Shown one piece after another: positions 41,405 to 50,288 of a stretch of 64,000 bases of DNA. A program made the position numbers and the translations under genes. Positions within the stretch are counted from its first letter, which is position 1, and each line of letters starts with the position of its first letter. Origin of the DNA: CAWFZT01 sp963820415 (GTDB taxonomy: Bacteria; Chloroflexota; Anaerolineae; Anaerolineales; Anaerolineaceae); assembly GCA_963820415.1 (NCBI GenBank), contig CAWFZT010000012.1, positions 248,001 to 312,000 on the forward strand, given 5' to 3'. The notes beneath the pieces are model-generated. The model did no database searches. It was not told where the DNA came from and was given only the letters and a program-made list of their open reading frames with translations.

Positions 41405-44290
41405 TCACTTTACGAGGATTTTCACCGTTTTAGATTCTCCCACGTTGCCAGCCAGGTCGGTCGCGTTTACCACCAGGCTATGCTCGCCAATTCCGGCCAC
41501 CCAGGGCAAGCTGTAAGGCGCCTGCGAGGTCTCTCCGATCTTTTCTCCATCCACGAACCAGTCCACCGTCTGCAAGCTGACGGTTTCCTGGACATCAGCA
41601 AGCAGGGTGATCAGCCGCTGATTTGGGAAGGAAAATAGCTGGTCGGGTGATGGGTAGGTTATTTTGACTAAGGGTGGGGTGTTATCAACGGTCACCTGCA
41701 GGATAGCGGTGTCGAAGTGCTGGTTCTGGCGGACGACCACAAGGCGCAGGGCATACAGACCATCATCCAATCCGGTGGTATCCCAGGTTGCCAGCCTGGC
41801 GTTTGTCACCGCCTGGGTGACTTCGGGACCGATCTGTTGCCAGGTGCGTGGGTTCAGGCCCTGGCCAAATTGGATATGGTAGGAAACGAAGCCATCCCCG
41901 CTGGCCGAACCCAGCAGGTCGATTTTGCCGTGCAGGTAGGCGAACAGGGTTGGGCTGGTGATCTGCGCGCCGGGCAGGGGCGCAGGAGGAAGTATGGCGT
42001 CATAGTCAACCGGCGGCTGGGGCTGGCCAAGGGCTTCGGCCCATTGCTTGTATTCCGGTGGAAAAACCAGATAAGTACGATCATCGATCATTTCCAGGGG
42101 GGTGAAAACGGTTGCCAGCATTCCGGTTTCTCGGTTGACCTGGAAAACGCGGTAGAGCGAATCCAGGGCAGTCGGTTCGTTGCCGTCGAGGAACACTTCG
42201 TTGACGACAGTCGGGCAGTCCTGGGTAGGTAACTGTCCAGACGGATCACACACTGCCATGGCTGAGACACCCAGGGGCAAGCTCCAGTTCGTCGAAGGCA
42301 GATCGCGATTGGCATACTGGATTATAGCGTGCCAGATGCCCGCGACCATTTTGGGGTCGAGTTGGACGTTTTGTGATGTACCGGCAGGTAAACCGAGCCA
42401 GGTAATCGCCAGGCGCTGTTGGGTATACCCGGCAGTCCATACCTGCTGCCGGCCGGCTACCTGGCCGACTTTTCCACCGGAGGGGATGCCAATCTCCAGG
42501 GCGTTGGGATAACCCAGGCTGGGCCAGCGAGCGGTTTCGTCGCTGAGGATATTGTGCACCAGGTAGGCCAACGGCTGGCTTAGCACTGCCTGGGTTTCAC
42601 TCTGGCTGCCATCATACAACTGGCGCCCATCCAGGTCTTTTACCGCCAGGACGGCGCCCGGCTGGATCAGGTCGTCTGGCTCAGACCGCTGGCCGGATTG
42701 GGAACCAAGGTTAGGAAACGCGCTGTAAGCTTCGGCCAGCTCGGGTAAGGTCATTTCACCCCCTGAAAAGAGTAGGTCAGACGGGTTTTGGCTGCCGGCC
42801 AGGCGGGTGAGGCCGAGGGGTTCGTTGAACCGCCAGACGTTGACCGCCCCGATCTGGGTCAGGAGCTGTGACAAAGGCACCAGGTAATCGTTCGCGATGG
42901 CCAGGCGCAGCCGTTGCGGGCCATGGAATTTGCTGTCCGGGTTCTGGCGTCCTGACAGGCTATCCGGCAAGCTGGCAGGTACATCCCAGACCAGGCTGGC
43001 CGGACCAAAGCCGCGCGCAAAACCGGCTACTGCCACGAAAGGAGTGAGCAGTGAACCCGGGTCATGGGAAGATACGACCGGCGTTTCATCTTTCAGCGTA
43101 GCGTCGCCAAGCATGGCCAGGATTTGACCGTTCTGAGGGTCGATGATGATGGCGCTGCCCATCAAGTCGGAAGGCAGGGGTGGGTCAGATGGAGGTTGGG
43201 TGGGCAAAAAGCGCTCTGCCTCGCAGGCTGAACCGTCCGGCAATTGGATGGGCCGAGTATGGCCTTCCAGGTGGTTGAGCTGGCTGCGCAAGGCACAGGT
43301 CACCTGGAGCTGGAGGTCATAATCCAGTGTGGTGATCACCTGCAGCCCGCCGCGTTCGATGCGCGAGCGTCCAAAGCGTTCGATGAGTTGGCTGATAACC
43401 AGGCTGGAAAAGGCCTGCGCCGGCTGGCTGGGCTGGTGGGGAGCTGGAGCAAACTCGACCGGTTCCTCTTTAAGATTGGCATACTCCTGGCTGGTAATAA
43501 CCCCGCGCCCGAACAGGCGGCCCAACATGTCTTGCTGGCGTTCTCGCGCCGCTGTCGGGGCGTCGAGTGGATTAAGAGCAGGTGCCTCCAAGGCAGCCAA
43601 CAGCACAGCCGATTGGGCAAAGTCGAGCTGGCTGGCCGGCTGGGCCAGGTATAAGCGTGCGGCGCTGTCGGCGCCATAGGCCAGGTGGCCGAAATAAGCG
43701 CTGTTGAGGTACCATTCCAATACCTGGGAGCGACCGTAATGGGCAACGAGCTGAGCGGCCAGCAGACGCATGCGCAGAGCGTGCTCTAAATCATGGGGTT
43801 CCTGGTTTACCAGTAAATCGTTCACCAGGCGCTCGGCCAGAGTGACCGGTTCGGGATTGGAAAGGCTGCGCCATGCAAAACCAGGGTTCTGCCAAAAACT
43901 CGGATCGAGCAGGGCCACGGTAGCATGCACCAGTTGAGGTGAGAGATGTTCTGGCAGGTTGGGATCCAACGGTAAATAGTGGCGAGAGATGCCAGGATTT
44001 TCGAGGGCGTATAGCGGGTGCAGTCCGCTGCGATCATACAGCAAGGTGGGCTGCAAGAGCTGGCCGGTGTGAGCATCCAGCAAAACCGGTAGGGTAGCAA
44101 GAGACGGCAGGTTAACGGTCAGGCTGGCGAAAAGCACGCCAAATGCGACTACTGCCAATACCAGCGCCAGGCTGAAAAGAGCGCCACAACCCAGGGCGCT
44201 GCGTTTAAGGCGCTGGGAAGCACTTTTCTGGCGATGGGTTTGCCTGTGTTGCCGGCGGTTCACCAACTGGACGATTTGATGAGGCTGCAC
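41405..44290 (-). CDS. Class A penicillin-binding-protein homologue lacking catalytic residues in both domains
   Basis: 961 residues with the plan of PBP1A/1C: cytoplasmic basic tail, one helix (about 36-58), glycosyltransferase 51 region (about 100-245), transpeptidase region (about 370-680) and C-terminal Ig-like domains (about 770-961). The GT51 catalytic Glu, normally in EDRRFYxHxG, is Leu128 (ALLDPSFWQNPGF), and the second Glu is Met174; TITQQL has become TLAERL. In the transpeptidase part SxxK is Ser413-LL-Thr416, SxN is replaced by DYL in ANDYLVP, and KTGT is KVGQ (607-610). The fold landmarks LEWYLNSAYFGHLAYG and SKFHGPQRLRLA remain. Thus it looks like a scaffold, not an enzyme. It starts 16 bases after the TPR gene and precedes the M23 gene. 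Confidence 0.85.
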   Translation of the reverse strand: MQPHQIVQLVNRRQHRQTHRQKSASQRLKRSALGCGALFSLALVLAVVAFGVLFASLTVNLPSLATLPVLLDAHTGQLLQPTLLYDRSGLHPLYALENPGISRHYLPLDPNLPEHLSPQLVHATVALLDPSFWQNPGFAWRSLSNPEPVTLAERLVNDLLVNQEPHDLEHALRMRLLAAQLVAHYGRSQVLEWYLNSAYFGHLAYGADSAARLYLAQPASQLDFAQSAVLLAALEAPALNPLDAPTAARERQQDMLGRLFGRGVITSQEYANLKEEPVEFAPAPHQPSQPAQAFSSLVISQLIERFGRSRIERGGLQVITTLDYDLQLQVTCALRSQLNHLEGHTRPIQLPDGSACEAERFLPTQPPSDPPLPSDLMGSAIIIDPQNGQILAMLGDATLKDETPVVSSHDPGSLLTPFVAVAGFARGFGPASLVWDVPASLPDSLSGRQNPDSKFHGPQRLRLAIANDYLVPLSQLLTQIGAVNVWRFNEPLGLTRLAGSQNPSDLLFSGGEMTLPELAEAYSAFPNLGSQSGQRSEPDDLIQPGAVLAVKDLDGRQLYDGSQSETQAVLSQPLAYLVHNILSDETARWPSLGYPNALEIGIPSGGKVGQVAGRQQVWTAGYTQQRLAITWLGLPAGTSQNVQLDPKMVAGIWHAIIQYANRDLPSTNWSLPLGVSAMAVCDPSGQLPTQDCPTVVNEVFLDGNEPTALDSLYRVFQVNRETGMLATVFTPLEMIDDRTYLVFPPEYKQWAEALGQPQPPVDYDAILPPAPLPGAQITSPTLFAYLHGKIDLLGSASGDGFVSYHIQFGQGLNPRTWQQIGPEVTQAVTNARLATWDTTGLDDGLYALRLVVVRQNQHFDTAILQVTVDNTPPLVKITYPSPDQLFSFPNQRLITLLADVQETVSLQTVDWFVDGEKIGETSQAPYSLPWVAGIGEHSLVVNATDLAGNVGESKTVKILVK

Positions 44291-44306
44291 CTGAAATCCT
44301 GAAGGA

Positions 44307-46160
44307 TTATTTTGTCTGAGTGATGGTTAGAGTAATTGCAGTGGGAGAGGGTGTGCGGGTGGGCCATTTGGTGTCGGAGGGACGGGGAGTACTGGTAACT
44401 GAACCGGGAGTCACACTGGGGGTAGGAGTTAGCGTCAGTGTGGCTGGCTGGGGAGTATTTGTTAGAAGAGCGGCGATACGTTGGGTGGCAAAAGCCGCCC
44501 AGTCTGGTTGGACGCTGGCAGTCGGCAAAGCCAGCAGCGCCCTGTAATCAAGGATAGCTTCGTCCGTTTTGTTCAATTTGTCCAGGGATTGGCCGCGCCA
44601 GTAAAGGAATTCAGCTTTTTCTGCTTCGGATGTGACGTAAGCCTCAGCAGTGGTAAACTGTTTCCAGGCGTTGCCGTAGATTCCTTGTAACATGAAAGCT
44701 CGCCCCAAGTCAATGTTGGCCCTGAAGGACTTCGGGTTGAGACGCACCGCCATTGAAAGATCGCGGCTGGCATTGTCGCTGTCTTTGCGGTCCAGGTAGA
44801 TTCTGCCACGCTGCAAGTATGCGTCAAACAGGTTCTTGTCCAAGGATAGGGCCTTGTCGAAGGCCTTCAGGGCATCTTCAACATCCTGTTGGGCGCCGTA
44901 GGATTCGCCTAACCAGACCCAGGCCTCAGCATCGTTTGGGGTGAATTGAAGGTACACACTCAGCGATTTAGAAGCCTCCGCAGGTTGGTTGGCAGCCATG
45001 AGTGCTTCACCGAGCAGCCGGTAGGCGGGGAGTAGAGTAATGTCCATCTGATTGGCCTGTCTGGCATCTTCAACAGCTTGCTCCGGTTCGGAAAGCAGCA
45101 ACTCAGCCTGGGCGCGGGCCAGGTAATACAGGGGGAAGTCTTTAATCTGGTCGGCGGATTGGTTGAGCTGATCGAGCGCAGACTGGGGGTCGTTTTGTTC
45201 CAGGGACAGGTTTACCAGTTCCAGGACAGCTTCTTTCAGGTTTGGATCGAGCTCGATTGCCTTGGTCAGGTCGTCCTTGGCATCCTTCCATTTAGGCGGG
45301 TTGCTGTTTATCGCCAGGCGGGCTAACCCCAGGTAAGCAGGAGCAAAACCGTTCAGCAGTTGCAGGGCCTGGTTGTAGGACTTGAGGGCTTCACCGGAAT
45401 TTCCTTGTCGCCTGTAAATTTCTCCTTGCAGGTAATGCAGGTCGGCTGACTTCGGCTCCAGGGCAATCGCCTGCTTGATGTAGGTGAGGGCTTTTGGCAG
45501 GTCGCCGTCGCCGATCGCCCGTAGGGCGATGGTATAAGCCTCGCTACTGTGTGGAGTAGAAATGTAAATGGGGGTTGGGGTATAAGTAGCCTTGAGCAGC
45601 ATCCACAGAGGGGTGGGCTGGCCTTGAGGGATCAGGGATATCTCGGCGGCTTTGGTAAGGGTGGGCGCGTAGGTATTGGTCGGGCCCAGGTTGATATGCG
45701 CCGGTTTGGGCATGGCATTGAGGATGCTGCGCACGCCCCAGATGGAAACCAGGGCCAGGGCGATTACTAAAACGGCTGCGCCAGCATAAGGCAGCAATTG
45801 TCTCCACGATTTGATCGAGATTAATTTTTCGACTTGCGGTTCGATTTTAGCCAGCTTGGATTCCCAACGCCGTTTTTGGTGTTGGAAAGGTACAACCAGA
45901 TCAGGGTTGACCGGGATGGCCCCAAACATGGCCAGGCCGCGTTGGGCTGCCTCATTATGGGGGTCCAGGCGCAGGGCTTCTTTGAGACAGAAAATGCGCT
46001 CGCGTACGGTCTCGGTGACGGCGCTCATCCACAGCCAGTATTGGGGATTATTGGGGTTGATCTTGATCAGGCGGGTGAGCAGGTCACGCGCCCGAGAGTT
46101 TTCCTTGCGCTGGATGTGTACCATGACTTCCTGGTACATGGTCTCTTCGGGGGTGCTCAT
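44307..46160 (-). CDS. Membrane TPR-repeat protein
   Basis: 617 residues. An N-terminal TPR-like cytoplasmic part (residues 1-110, with LTRLIKINPNNPQYWLWMSA) is followed by one helix (about 122-147) and a long external or lumenal series of TPR units. Clear units include AIALEPKSADLHYLQGEIY, SLDKNLFDAYLQRGRIYLD and MAVRLNPKSFRANIDLGRAF. The C-terminus is a Thr/Pro/Ser-rich tail. TPR arrays hold protein partners together; here the likely partners are the PBP-like and M23 proteins encoded directly downstream. First gene of that operon; it diverges from the DUF1638 gene. Confidence 0.85.
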   Translation of the reverse strand: MSTPEETMYQEVMVHIQRKENSRARDLLTRLIKINPNNPQYWLWMSAVTETVRERIFCLKEALRLDPHNEAAQRGLAMFGAIPVNPDLVVPFQHQKRRWESKLAKIEPQVEKLISIKSWRQLLPYAGAAVLVIALALVSIWGVRSILNAMPKPAHINLGPTNTYAPTLTKAAEISLIPQGQPTPLWMLLKATYTPTPIYISTPHSSEAYTIALRAIGDGDLPKALTYIKQAIALEPKSADLHYLQGEIYRRQGNSGEALKSYNQALQLLNGFAPAYLGLARLAINSNPPKWKDAKDDLTKAIELDPNLKEAVLELVNLSLEQNDPQSALDQLNQSADQIKDFPLYYLARAQAELLLSEPEQAVEDARQANQMDITLLPAYRLLGEALMAANQPAEASKSLSVYLQFTPNDAEAWVWLGESYGAQQDVEDALKAFDKALSLDKNLFDAYLQRGRIYLDRKDSDNASRDLSMAVRLNPKSFRANIDLGRAFMLQGIYGNAWKQFTTAEAYVTSEAEKAEFLYWRGQSLDKLNKTDEAILDYRALLALPTASVQPDWAAFATQRIAALLTNTPQPATLTLTPTPSVTPGSVTSTPRPSDTKWPTRTPSPTAITLTITQTK

Positions 46161-46245
46161 GATTAGAGTTTAGCACAGGCTGAAAATGCGGGCAAGAGGA
46201 ATTGGTTCGGTTATAATCGTTTGCAAGGAAGGAGTAAGTTCATCC

Positions 46246-46977
46246 ATGCGAATTAAATGCATTGGCTGTGAGGTCCTGGCGCGTCCACTTTACCTGTCAG
46301 CGGCCTATTCACCCCACACAGTGGATATTGAAATGCTGCGCTACGGACTGCACCAGCAGTCGAACGACCTGCGCTCACGCCTGCAAACAGCAATCGACGC
46401 GGCCGAAGGCAAAGGTTATGAGGCGGTCGTGTTGGCCTACGGGTTGTGCGGTAAATCGACCGACGGGCTGCGTGCCCGCAGCATCCCCCTGGTGCTGCCG
46501 CGCGCTCACGACTGCATCACCATTTTCCTGGGCAGTCGCCAGCGCTACCGCCAGGAATTCGAGCAAACCCCGGGCACCTATTGGTACGTGCAAGATTACA
46601 TCGAACGGGATGACGGTTCCGGCGCCAGCCTGTCGATCGGGGCCAATACTGCCGGGGATGCGGAAGATGTGTATGCCAGTTATGTGGAGAAATATGGGCA
46701 GGACAATGCCGATTACCTGATGGAAGTGATGGGCGCCTGGCAGAGTCATTACAGCCGGGCAGCCTTCATTGACCTGGGGGTTGGCGATGGTTCGAGAGTG
46801 GAAAAGCGCGCTCGTGCGGATGCCGGACGGCGCGGCTGGAACTTCGAAAAGCTGCGCGGCGACCTGGGGCTGGTGCAGCGCCTGTTGAATGGCGATTGGG
46901 ATGAAGATTTCCTCGTGGTGCAGCCGGGCCAGTCAATCAAGATGACTTATGACGAGGAGATCATCGGCAGCCATTAG
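46246..46977 (+). CDS. DUF1638 domain protein
   Basis: 243 residues. The start MRIKCIGCEVLARPLYLSAA, the middle GYEAVVLAYGLCGKSTDGL with RAHDCITIFLGSRQRY, and the last third match DUF1638, a family often found beside corrinoid-dependent methyltransferases and their activators. The Cys in GCEVLAR, GLCG and HDC are conserved in the family and may bind metal. Its function is not established. GGAAGGAG lies eleven bases before the ATG, and TATAAT stands at 46212-46217. In this window it has no methyltransferase neighbour; only the UroD-like remnant at 21.8 kb is related by theme. Confidence 0.8.
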   Translation: MRIKCIGCEVLARPLYLSAAYSPHTVDIEMLRYGLHQQSNDLRSRLQTAIDAAEGKGYEAVVLAYGLCGKSTDGLRARSIPLVLPRAHDCITIFLGSRQRYRQEFEQTPGTYWYVQDYIERDDGSGASLSIGANTAGDAEDVYASYVEKYGQDNADYLMEVMGAWQSHYSRAAFIDLGVGDGSRVEKRARADAGRRGWNFEKLRGDLGLVQRLLNGDWDEDFLVVQPGQSIKMTYDEEIIGSH

Positions 46978-46993
46978 GATTTTCCGGTTCGGA

Positions 46994-46999
46994 TATAAT
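46994..46999 (+). promoter_or_regulatory. TATAAT six bases before the LysM lipoprotein start
   Basis: TATAAT then TTTCTT then ATG at 47006. Transcription would begin at the start codon, so the mRNA would be leaderless. No ribosome-binding site is present, which agrees. Confidence 0.55.
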
Positions 47000-47005
47000 T
47001 TTCTT

Positions 47006-47977
47006 ATGAAAAGACAAATTGCCTGGCTGGTTTTGGTAGGTTTATTGTCAGCCTGTATTCCAGTCAGCCAGACGCTTCAACCAACCCGAGCCCCGACCCA
47101 AACCGGAGAACTTACCCCTTACCTGACGCGTGCTGCCACGGTAATGGTATCCCCGGAGAAGACTGCTTCTCAAAGTCCCCTGCCATCGCCAAGCGCCACG
47201 CCGCGCATGCATACGGTCAAGAAGGGTGAAACCGTATCGGGTATTGCCCAGATGTATGGTGTGACCGTCGACGCCATCCTGGCGGCTAACCCAAAGCTCA
47301 ATCCAAACCTGATGCTAATTGGTTCGATGCTGGTCATCCCCGCCGGTAGTGGGACGAAGGCGCCCGCTGGCGAACTGGCGACGGTAACGCCGCTGCCGGT
47401 GCGGCTGGATGGGGTGCACTGTGCCGCTGTGCAAGGCGGCGGGGCGTGGTGTTTTGTGCTGGCGCATAATCCGCAGAAGATAGGGGTAGAAAGCGTCTCG
47501 GCTGTTATTCGCATAGCTGATGAGAATGGCGAGGGGATGCTTTCGCAGGTGGCTTTTGCACCGCTCAATCTGCTGCCAAGTGGGGGAACGCTTCCTCTGG
47601 CAGCCTATTTTCCGCCGCCTTCGCCAGATTACATCCAGGTCAGCGCCGAGCTGCTGACGGCCTTGCCGGTCAATGCCGGAGACAACCGTTATTTACCCGC
47701 TGGGTTGAGCGGGGTTAAAACGAATATCTTACCGGATGGCCTTTCGGCCAATGTAAGCGGGACAATCACGCTGGATAAAGGCAGCGCCCGTGCCCAGCAA
47801 GTTTGGGTGCTGGCGACTGCTTATGATCTTTCTGGGCAGGTGGTTGGCCTGCGGCGCTGGGAAATGGGCTCCGAACAGTCGTTAAAACCCGGTAAACAGA
47901 TGACGTTTGCAGTGGCGGTATACAGCACCGGTGGCAAGATCGAGCGGGTTGACACGCAGGTCGAAGCAAGACCTTGA
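47006..47977 (+). CDS. Lipoprotein with LysM domain
   Basis: 323 residues. The signal ends LLSACIPVSQ (Cys about residue 15). After a Thr/Pro/Ser linker a single LysM domain follows (about 66-115): HTVKKGETVSGIAQMYGVTV and ILAANPKLNPNLMLIGSMLV, which binds N-acetylglucosamine chains such as peptidoglycan. The C-terminal 180 residues form Ig-like strands of unknown family. The ATG at 47006 is preferred over 46949 because the signal peptide starts there. Possible partner of the envelope operon nearby, though transcribed the other way. Confidence 0.85.
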   Translation: MKRQIAWLVLVGLLSACIPVSQTLQPTRAPTQTGELTPYLTRAATVMVSPEKTASQSPLPSPSATPRMHTVKKGETVSGIAQMYGVTVDAILAANPKLNPNLMLIGSMLVIPAGSGTKAPAGELATVTPLPVRLDGVHCAAVQGGGAWCFVLAHNPQKIGVESVSAVIRIADENGEGMLSQVAFAPLNLLPSGGTLPLAAYFPPPSPDYIQVSAELLTALPVNAGDNRYLPAGLSGVKTNILPDGLSANVSGTITLDKGSARAQQVWVLATAYDLSGQVVGLRRWEMGSEQSLKPGKQMTFAVAVYSTGGKIERVDTQVEARP

Positions 47978-48017
47978 GAATAAAGTGTGTTGTTCAGTGG
48001 ATAATCCATGAGGTCCT

Positions 48018-49235
48018 ATGTTGGAAGTCGTTATCGTAGAGGCCGTGCGTACTCCGATAGGGGCTCTGGGCGGGGAGCTGGCGGCGGTCAGGCCGGATGA
48101 CCTGGCAGCCCTGGTTCTGCGGGCACTGATCCAGCGCACCGGCCTGGACCCCGCCCTGGTCGAAGAGGTTTATCTGGGCTGTTCCAACCAATCCGGCGAG
48201 GATAACCGTAATGTGGCCCGCATGGCCGCCCTGCTAGCCGGGTTCCCGGTGGAAGTGGCGGGAGTGACCGTCAACCGCCTGTGCTCTTCAGGGCTGGCAG
48301 CCGTTAATCTGGCCGCACGGGCTATCCGCGCCGGTGAAGGCGATATCTTTATCGCAGGAGGCGTGGAAAGCATGTCACGCGCCCCTTATTCTATTCCCAA
48401 GACCGAGCAGCCCTATGCATTTGGCAACCTGACTGCCTGGGATACAGCCCTGGGTTGGCGTTATCCCAACCCAAAGTTCCAGGCGCTGTATGGAACCGAG
48501 ACGATGGGCGAGACTGCCGAGAACATTGCCGACCTGACGGGGATTTCACGGGAAGAGCAGGACGTCTTTGCCCTGGAAAGTCACCGCCGGGCGGTGGCTG
48601 CTATTGATTCTGGCTGCTTTGCCGAAGAAATTAGTCCGGTTGAAATTCCTCAGAAAAAAGGTGAGCCGCGCCTGGTGACTATCGACGAGCGTCCCCGGCG
48701 GGATACCAGCCTGGAGGCCTTGGGACGCCTGAAGCCGGCTTTCCGTAAAAACGGTACGGTTACCGCCGGCAATTCTTCGGGTATGAACGATGGGGCGGCG
48801 GCGCTGCTGCTGATGAGCGCCGGGCGGGCCCGCCAGTTGAGTTTGAAACCTGTGGCGCGCCTCCTCGCCAGTGGGGCAGCCGGTGTTCCCCCGCGCATTA
48901 TGGGCCTGGGGCCGGTGCCGGCGGTCAATAAAGCACTGGAGCGGGCCGGGTTAGTCGTTGGCGATCTGGACCTGGTTGAGATCAACGAGGCTTTTGCGGT
49001 GCAGACCCTGGCAGTCATGCGTGAACTAGGGATTAGCCATGCGATTACCAATGTGAACGGCGGTGCGATTGCTCTGGGCCACCCGTTGGGCTGTTCCGGG
49101 GCACGCATCCTGACTACTTTACTATACGAGATGCGCCGCCGCGCAGACAAAACGGGGGAGCCGCTGAAGGGCCTGGCGACGCTGTGTGTTGGCGTCGGCC
49201 AGGGAGAAGCGACGGTCGTGGAGGGGATCCCATGA
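48018..49235 (+). CDS. Thiolase family acetyl-CoA acetyltransferase
   Basis: 405 residues, usual length for thiolases. The nucleophilic Cys is in VNRLCSSGLAAVNLAARAI (about residue 91), the His in NVNGGAIALGHPLGCSGAR (about 355) and the second Cys in TLCVGVGQGEA (about 390). EVVIVEAVRTPIGALGG at the start and GGVESMSRAPY complete the picture. It catalyses condensation of two acetyl-CoA or the last step of beta-oxidation. GAGGT lies before the ATG. Its stop codon overlaps the start of the epimerase gene by four bases, so the two are translated together; the pair may act in lipid or isoprenoid-like synthesis, but this is inferred from position. Confidence 0.92.
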   Translation: MLEVVIVEAVRTPIGALGGELAAVRPDDLAALVLRALIQRTGLDPALVEEVYLGCSNQSGEDNRNVARMAALLAGFPVEVAGVTVNRLCSSGLAAVNLAARAIRAGEGDIFIAGGVESMSRAPYSIPKTEQPYAFGNLTAWDTALGWRYPNPKFQALYGTETMGETAENIADLTGISREEQDVFALESHRRAVAAIDSGCFAEEISPVEIPQKKGEPRLVTIDERPRRDTSLEALGRLKPAFRKNGTVTAGNSSGMNDGAAALLLMSAGRARQLSLKPVARLLASGAAGVPPRIMGLGPVPAVNKALERAGLVVGDLDLVEINEAFAVQTLAVMRELGISHAITNVNGGAIALGHPLGCSGARILTTLLYEMRRRADKTGEPLKGLATLCVGVGQGEATVVEGIP

Positions 49236-50239
49236 AAGTTTTAGTGACCGGTTCGACGGGTTTCATCGGGGGGGCTTTGTGCCGGGAATTGGCCGGCCGG
49301 GGGCACGAGGTGCATGCTTTCCACCGCGCTTCCAGTGCACTGCGCCTGCTTGAAGAGCTGCCGGTGCTGCATGCTATCGGCGACCTGACCCAGACAGAAA
49401 CACTGCTGTCTGCCATGCAAGGCATCGAAGTTGTCTTTCACGCCGCGGCTCTGCTGACCGGGGATGATCCCGGGCGAATGTATGCCGTGACCGTGGAAGG
49501 GACACGCGCAGTCCTCGAAGCGGCCCGTAAGGCAGACGTGCGCCGGGTGGTGCATACCAGCTCGGTTGCCGCCCTGGGTGTGCCAGAGAGCGGCCCGGTC
49601 GACTTACCCGGTTTGCTCAACGAAAGCCACACCTGGAATTATCTTCCGGAGCGTTGGCCGTATGGTTACGCCAAGTACTTAGCCGAGCTGGAAGTGCAGA
49701 AAGCGGTCGCCGAAGGGCAGGATATCGTCATCGTCAATCCGAGCATTGTATATGGCGCCGGGGATGTTTACCGCCAGACCAGCTCGTTGGTGGTACAGGT
49801 GGCCCGCCACAAGTTGCCCGCCCTTGTGGAAGGCGGTGCAAATTTTGTGCACCTCCAGGACGTGGTAGACGGTCACCTGGCTGCGCTGGAAAAAGGCCAG
49901 TGCGGCGAGCGCTATATCCTGGGCGGAGAAAATCTGACCCTGGTAAAGGTGGTCGAAAAGGCGGCTGTGGTGGTTGGGGTGCACCCGCCGTTGATTGTTC
50001 TACCAGGCGGGGTGGGCAGGGCGCTGGCAGGACCGGCCATGTTGTTGAGAAATATACTCGACTTGCCGGTTGGGCCGGAAATCCTCTACCTGGCGGGAAA
50101 GTATTTTTATTACGACACCCACAAGGCACAGGCCGAGCTGGGCTTGACCACGCCTCGCCCGGTGGAAGAAGGCATGGCAGAGGCCTATGCGTGGTTCCAA
50201 CAGGTAGGCGCCCTGCCGAAGAAATCTGACAGTTTTTAA
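49232..50239 (+). CDS. NAD-dependent epimerase/dehydratase (extended SDR, dihydroflavonol-reductase-like)
   Basis: 335 residues. The Rossmann motif VTGSTGFIGGALCREL starts the protein; EVVFHAAALL, the catalytic Ser/Thr region VVHTSSVAALG and the YGYAKYLAELEV motif (Tyr-x3-Lys) follow, with VNPSIVYGAGD. These define extended SDR enzymes close to HpnA and dihydroflavonol-4-reductases, which reduce or epimerise sugar or hydroxy-carbonyl compounds with NAD(P)H. It begins inside the thiolase stop (ATGA), so the ORF start further up at 49184 is not needed. The substrate may be a product made with the thiolase. Confidence 0.88.
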   Translation: MKVLVTGSTGFIGGALCRELAGRGHEVHAFHRASSALRLLEELPVLHAIGDLTQTETLLSAMQGIEVVFHAAALLTGDDPGRMYAVTVEGTRAVLEAARKADVRRVVHTSSVAALGVPESGPVDLPGLLNESHTWNYLPERWPYGYAKYLAELEVQKAVAEGQDIVIVNPSIVYGAGDVYRQTSSLVVQVARHKLPALVEGGANFVHLQDVVDGHLAALEKGQCGERYILGGENLTLVKVVEKAAVVVGVHPPLIVLPGGVGRALAGPAMLLRNILDLPVGPEILYLAGKYFYYDTHKAQAELGLTTPRPVEEGMAEAYAWFQQVGALPKKSDSF

Positions 50240-50271
50240 GATTAAAGTTTCATCTGTGGCCAAACCTGGCA

Positions 50272-50280
50272 TGCTATAAT
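50272..50280 (+). promoter_or_regulatory. Extended -10 (TGCTATAAT) directly before dnaE
   Basis: TGCTATAAT is followed by eight bases and ATG 50289. No ribosome site is seen in that gap, so dnaE mRNA is probably leaderless. Confidence 0.6.
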
Positions 50281-50288
50281 ATTTTTGT

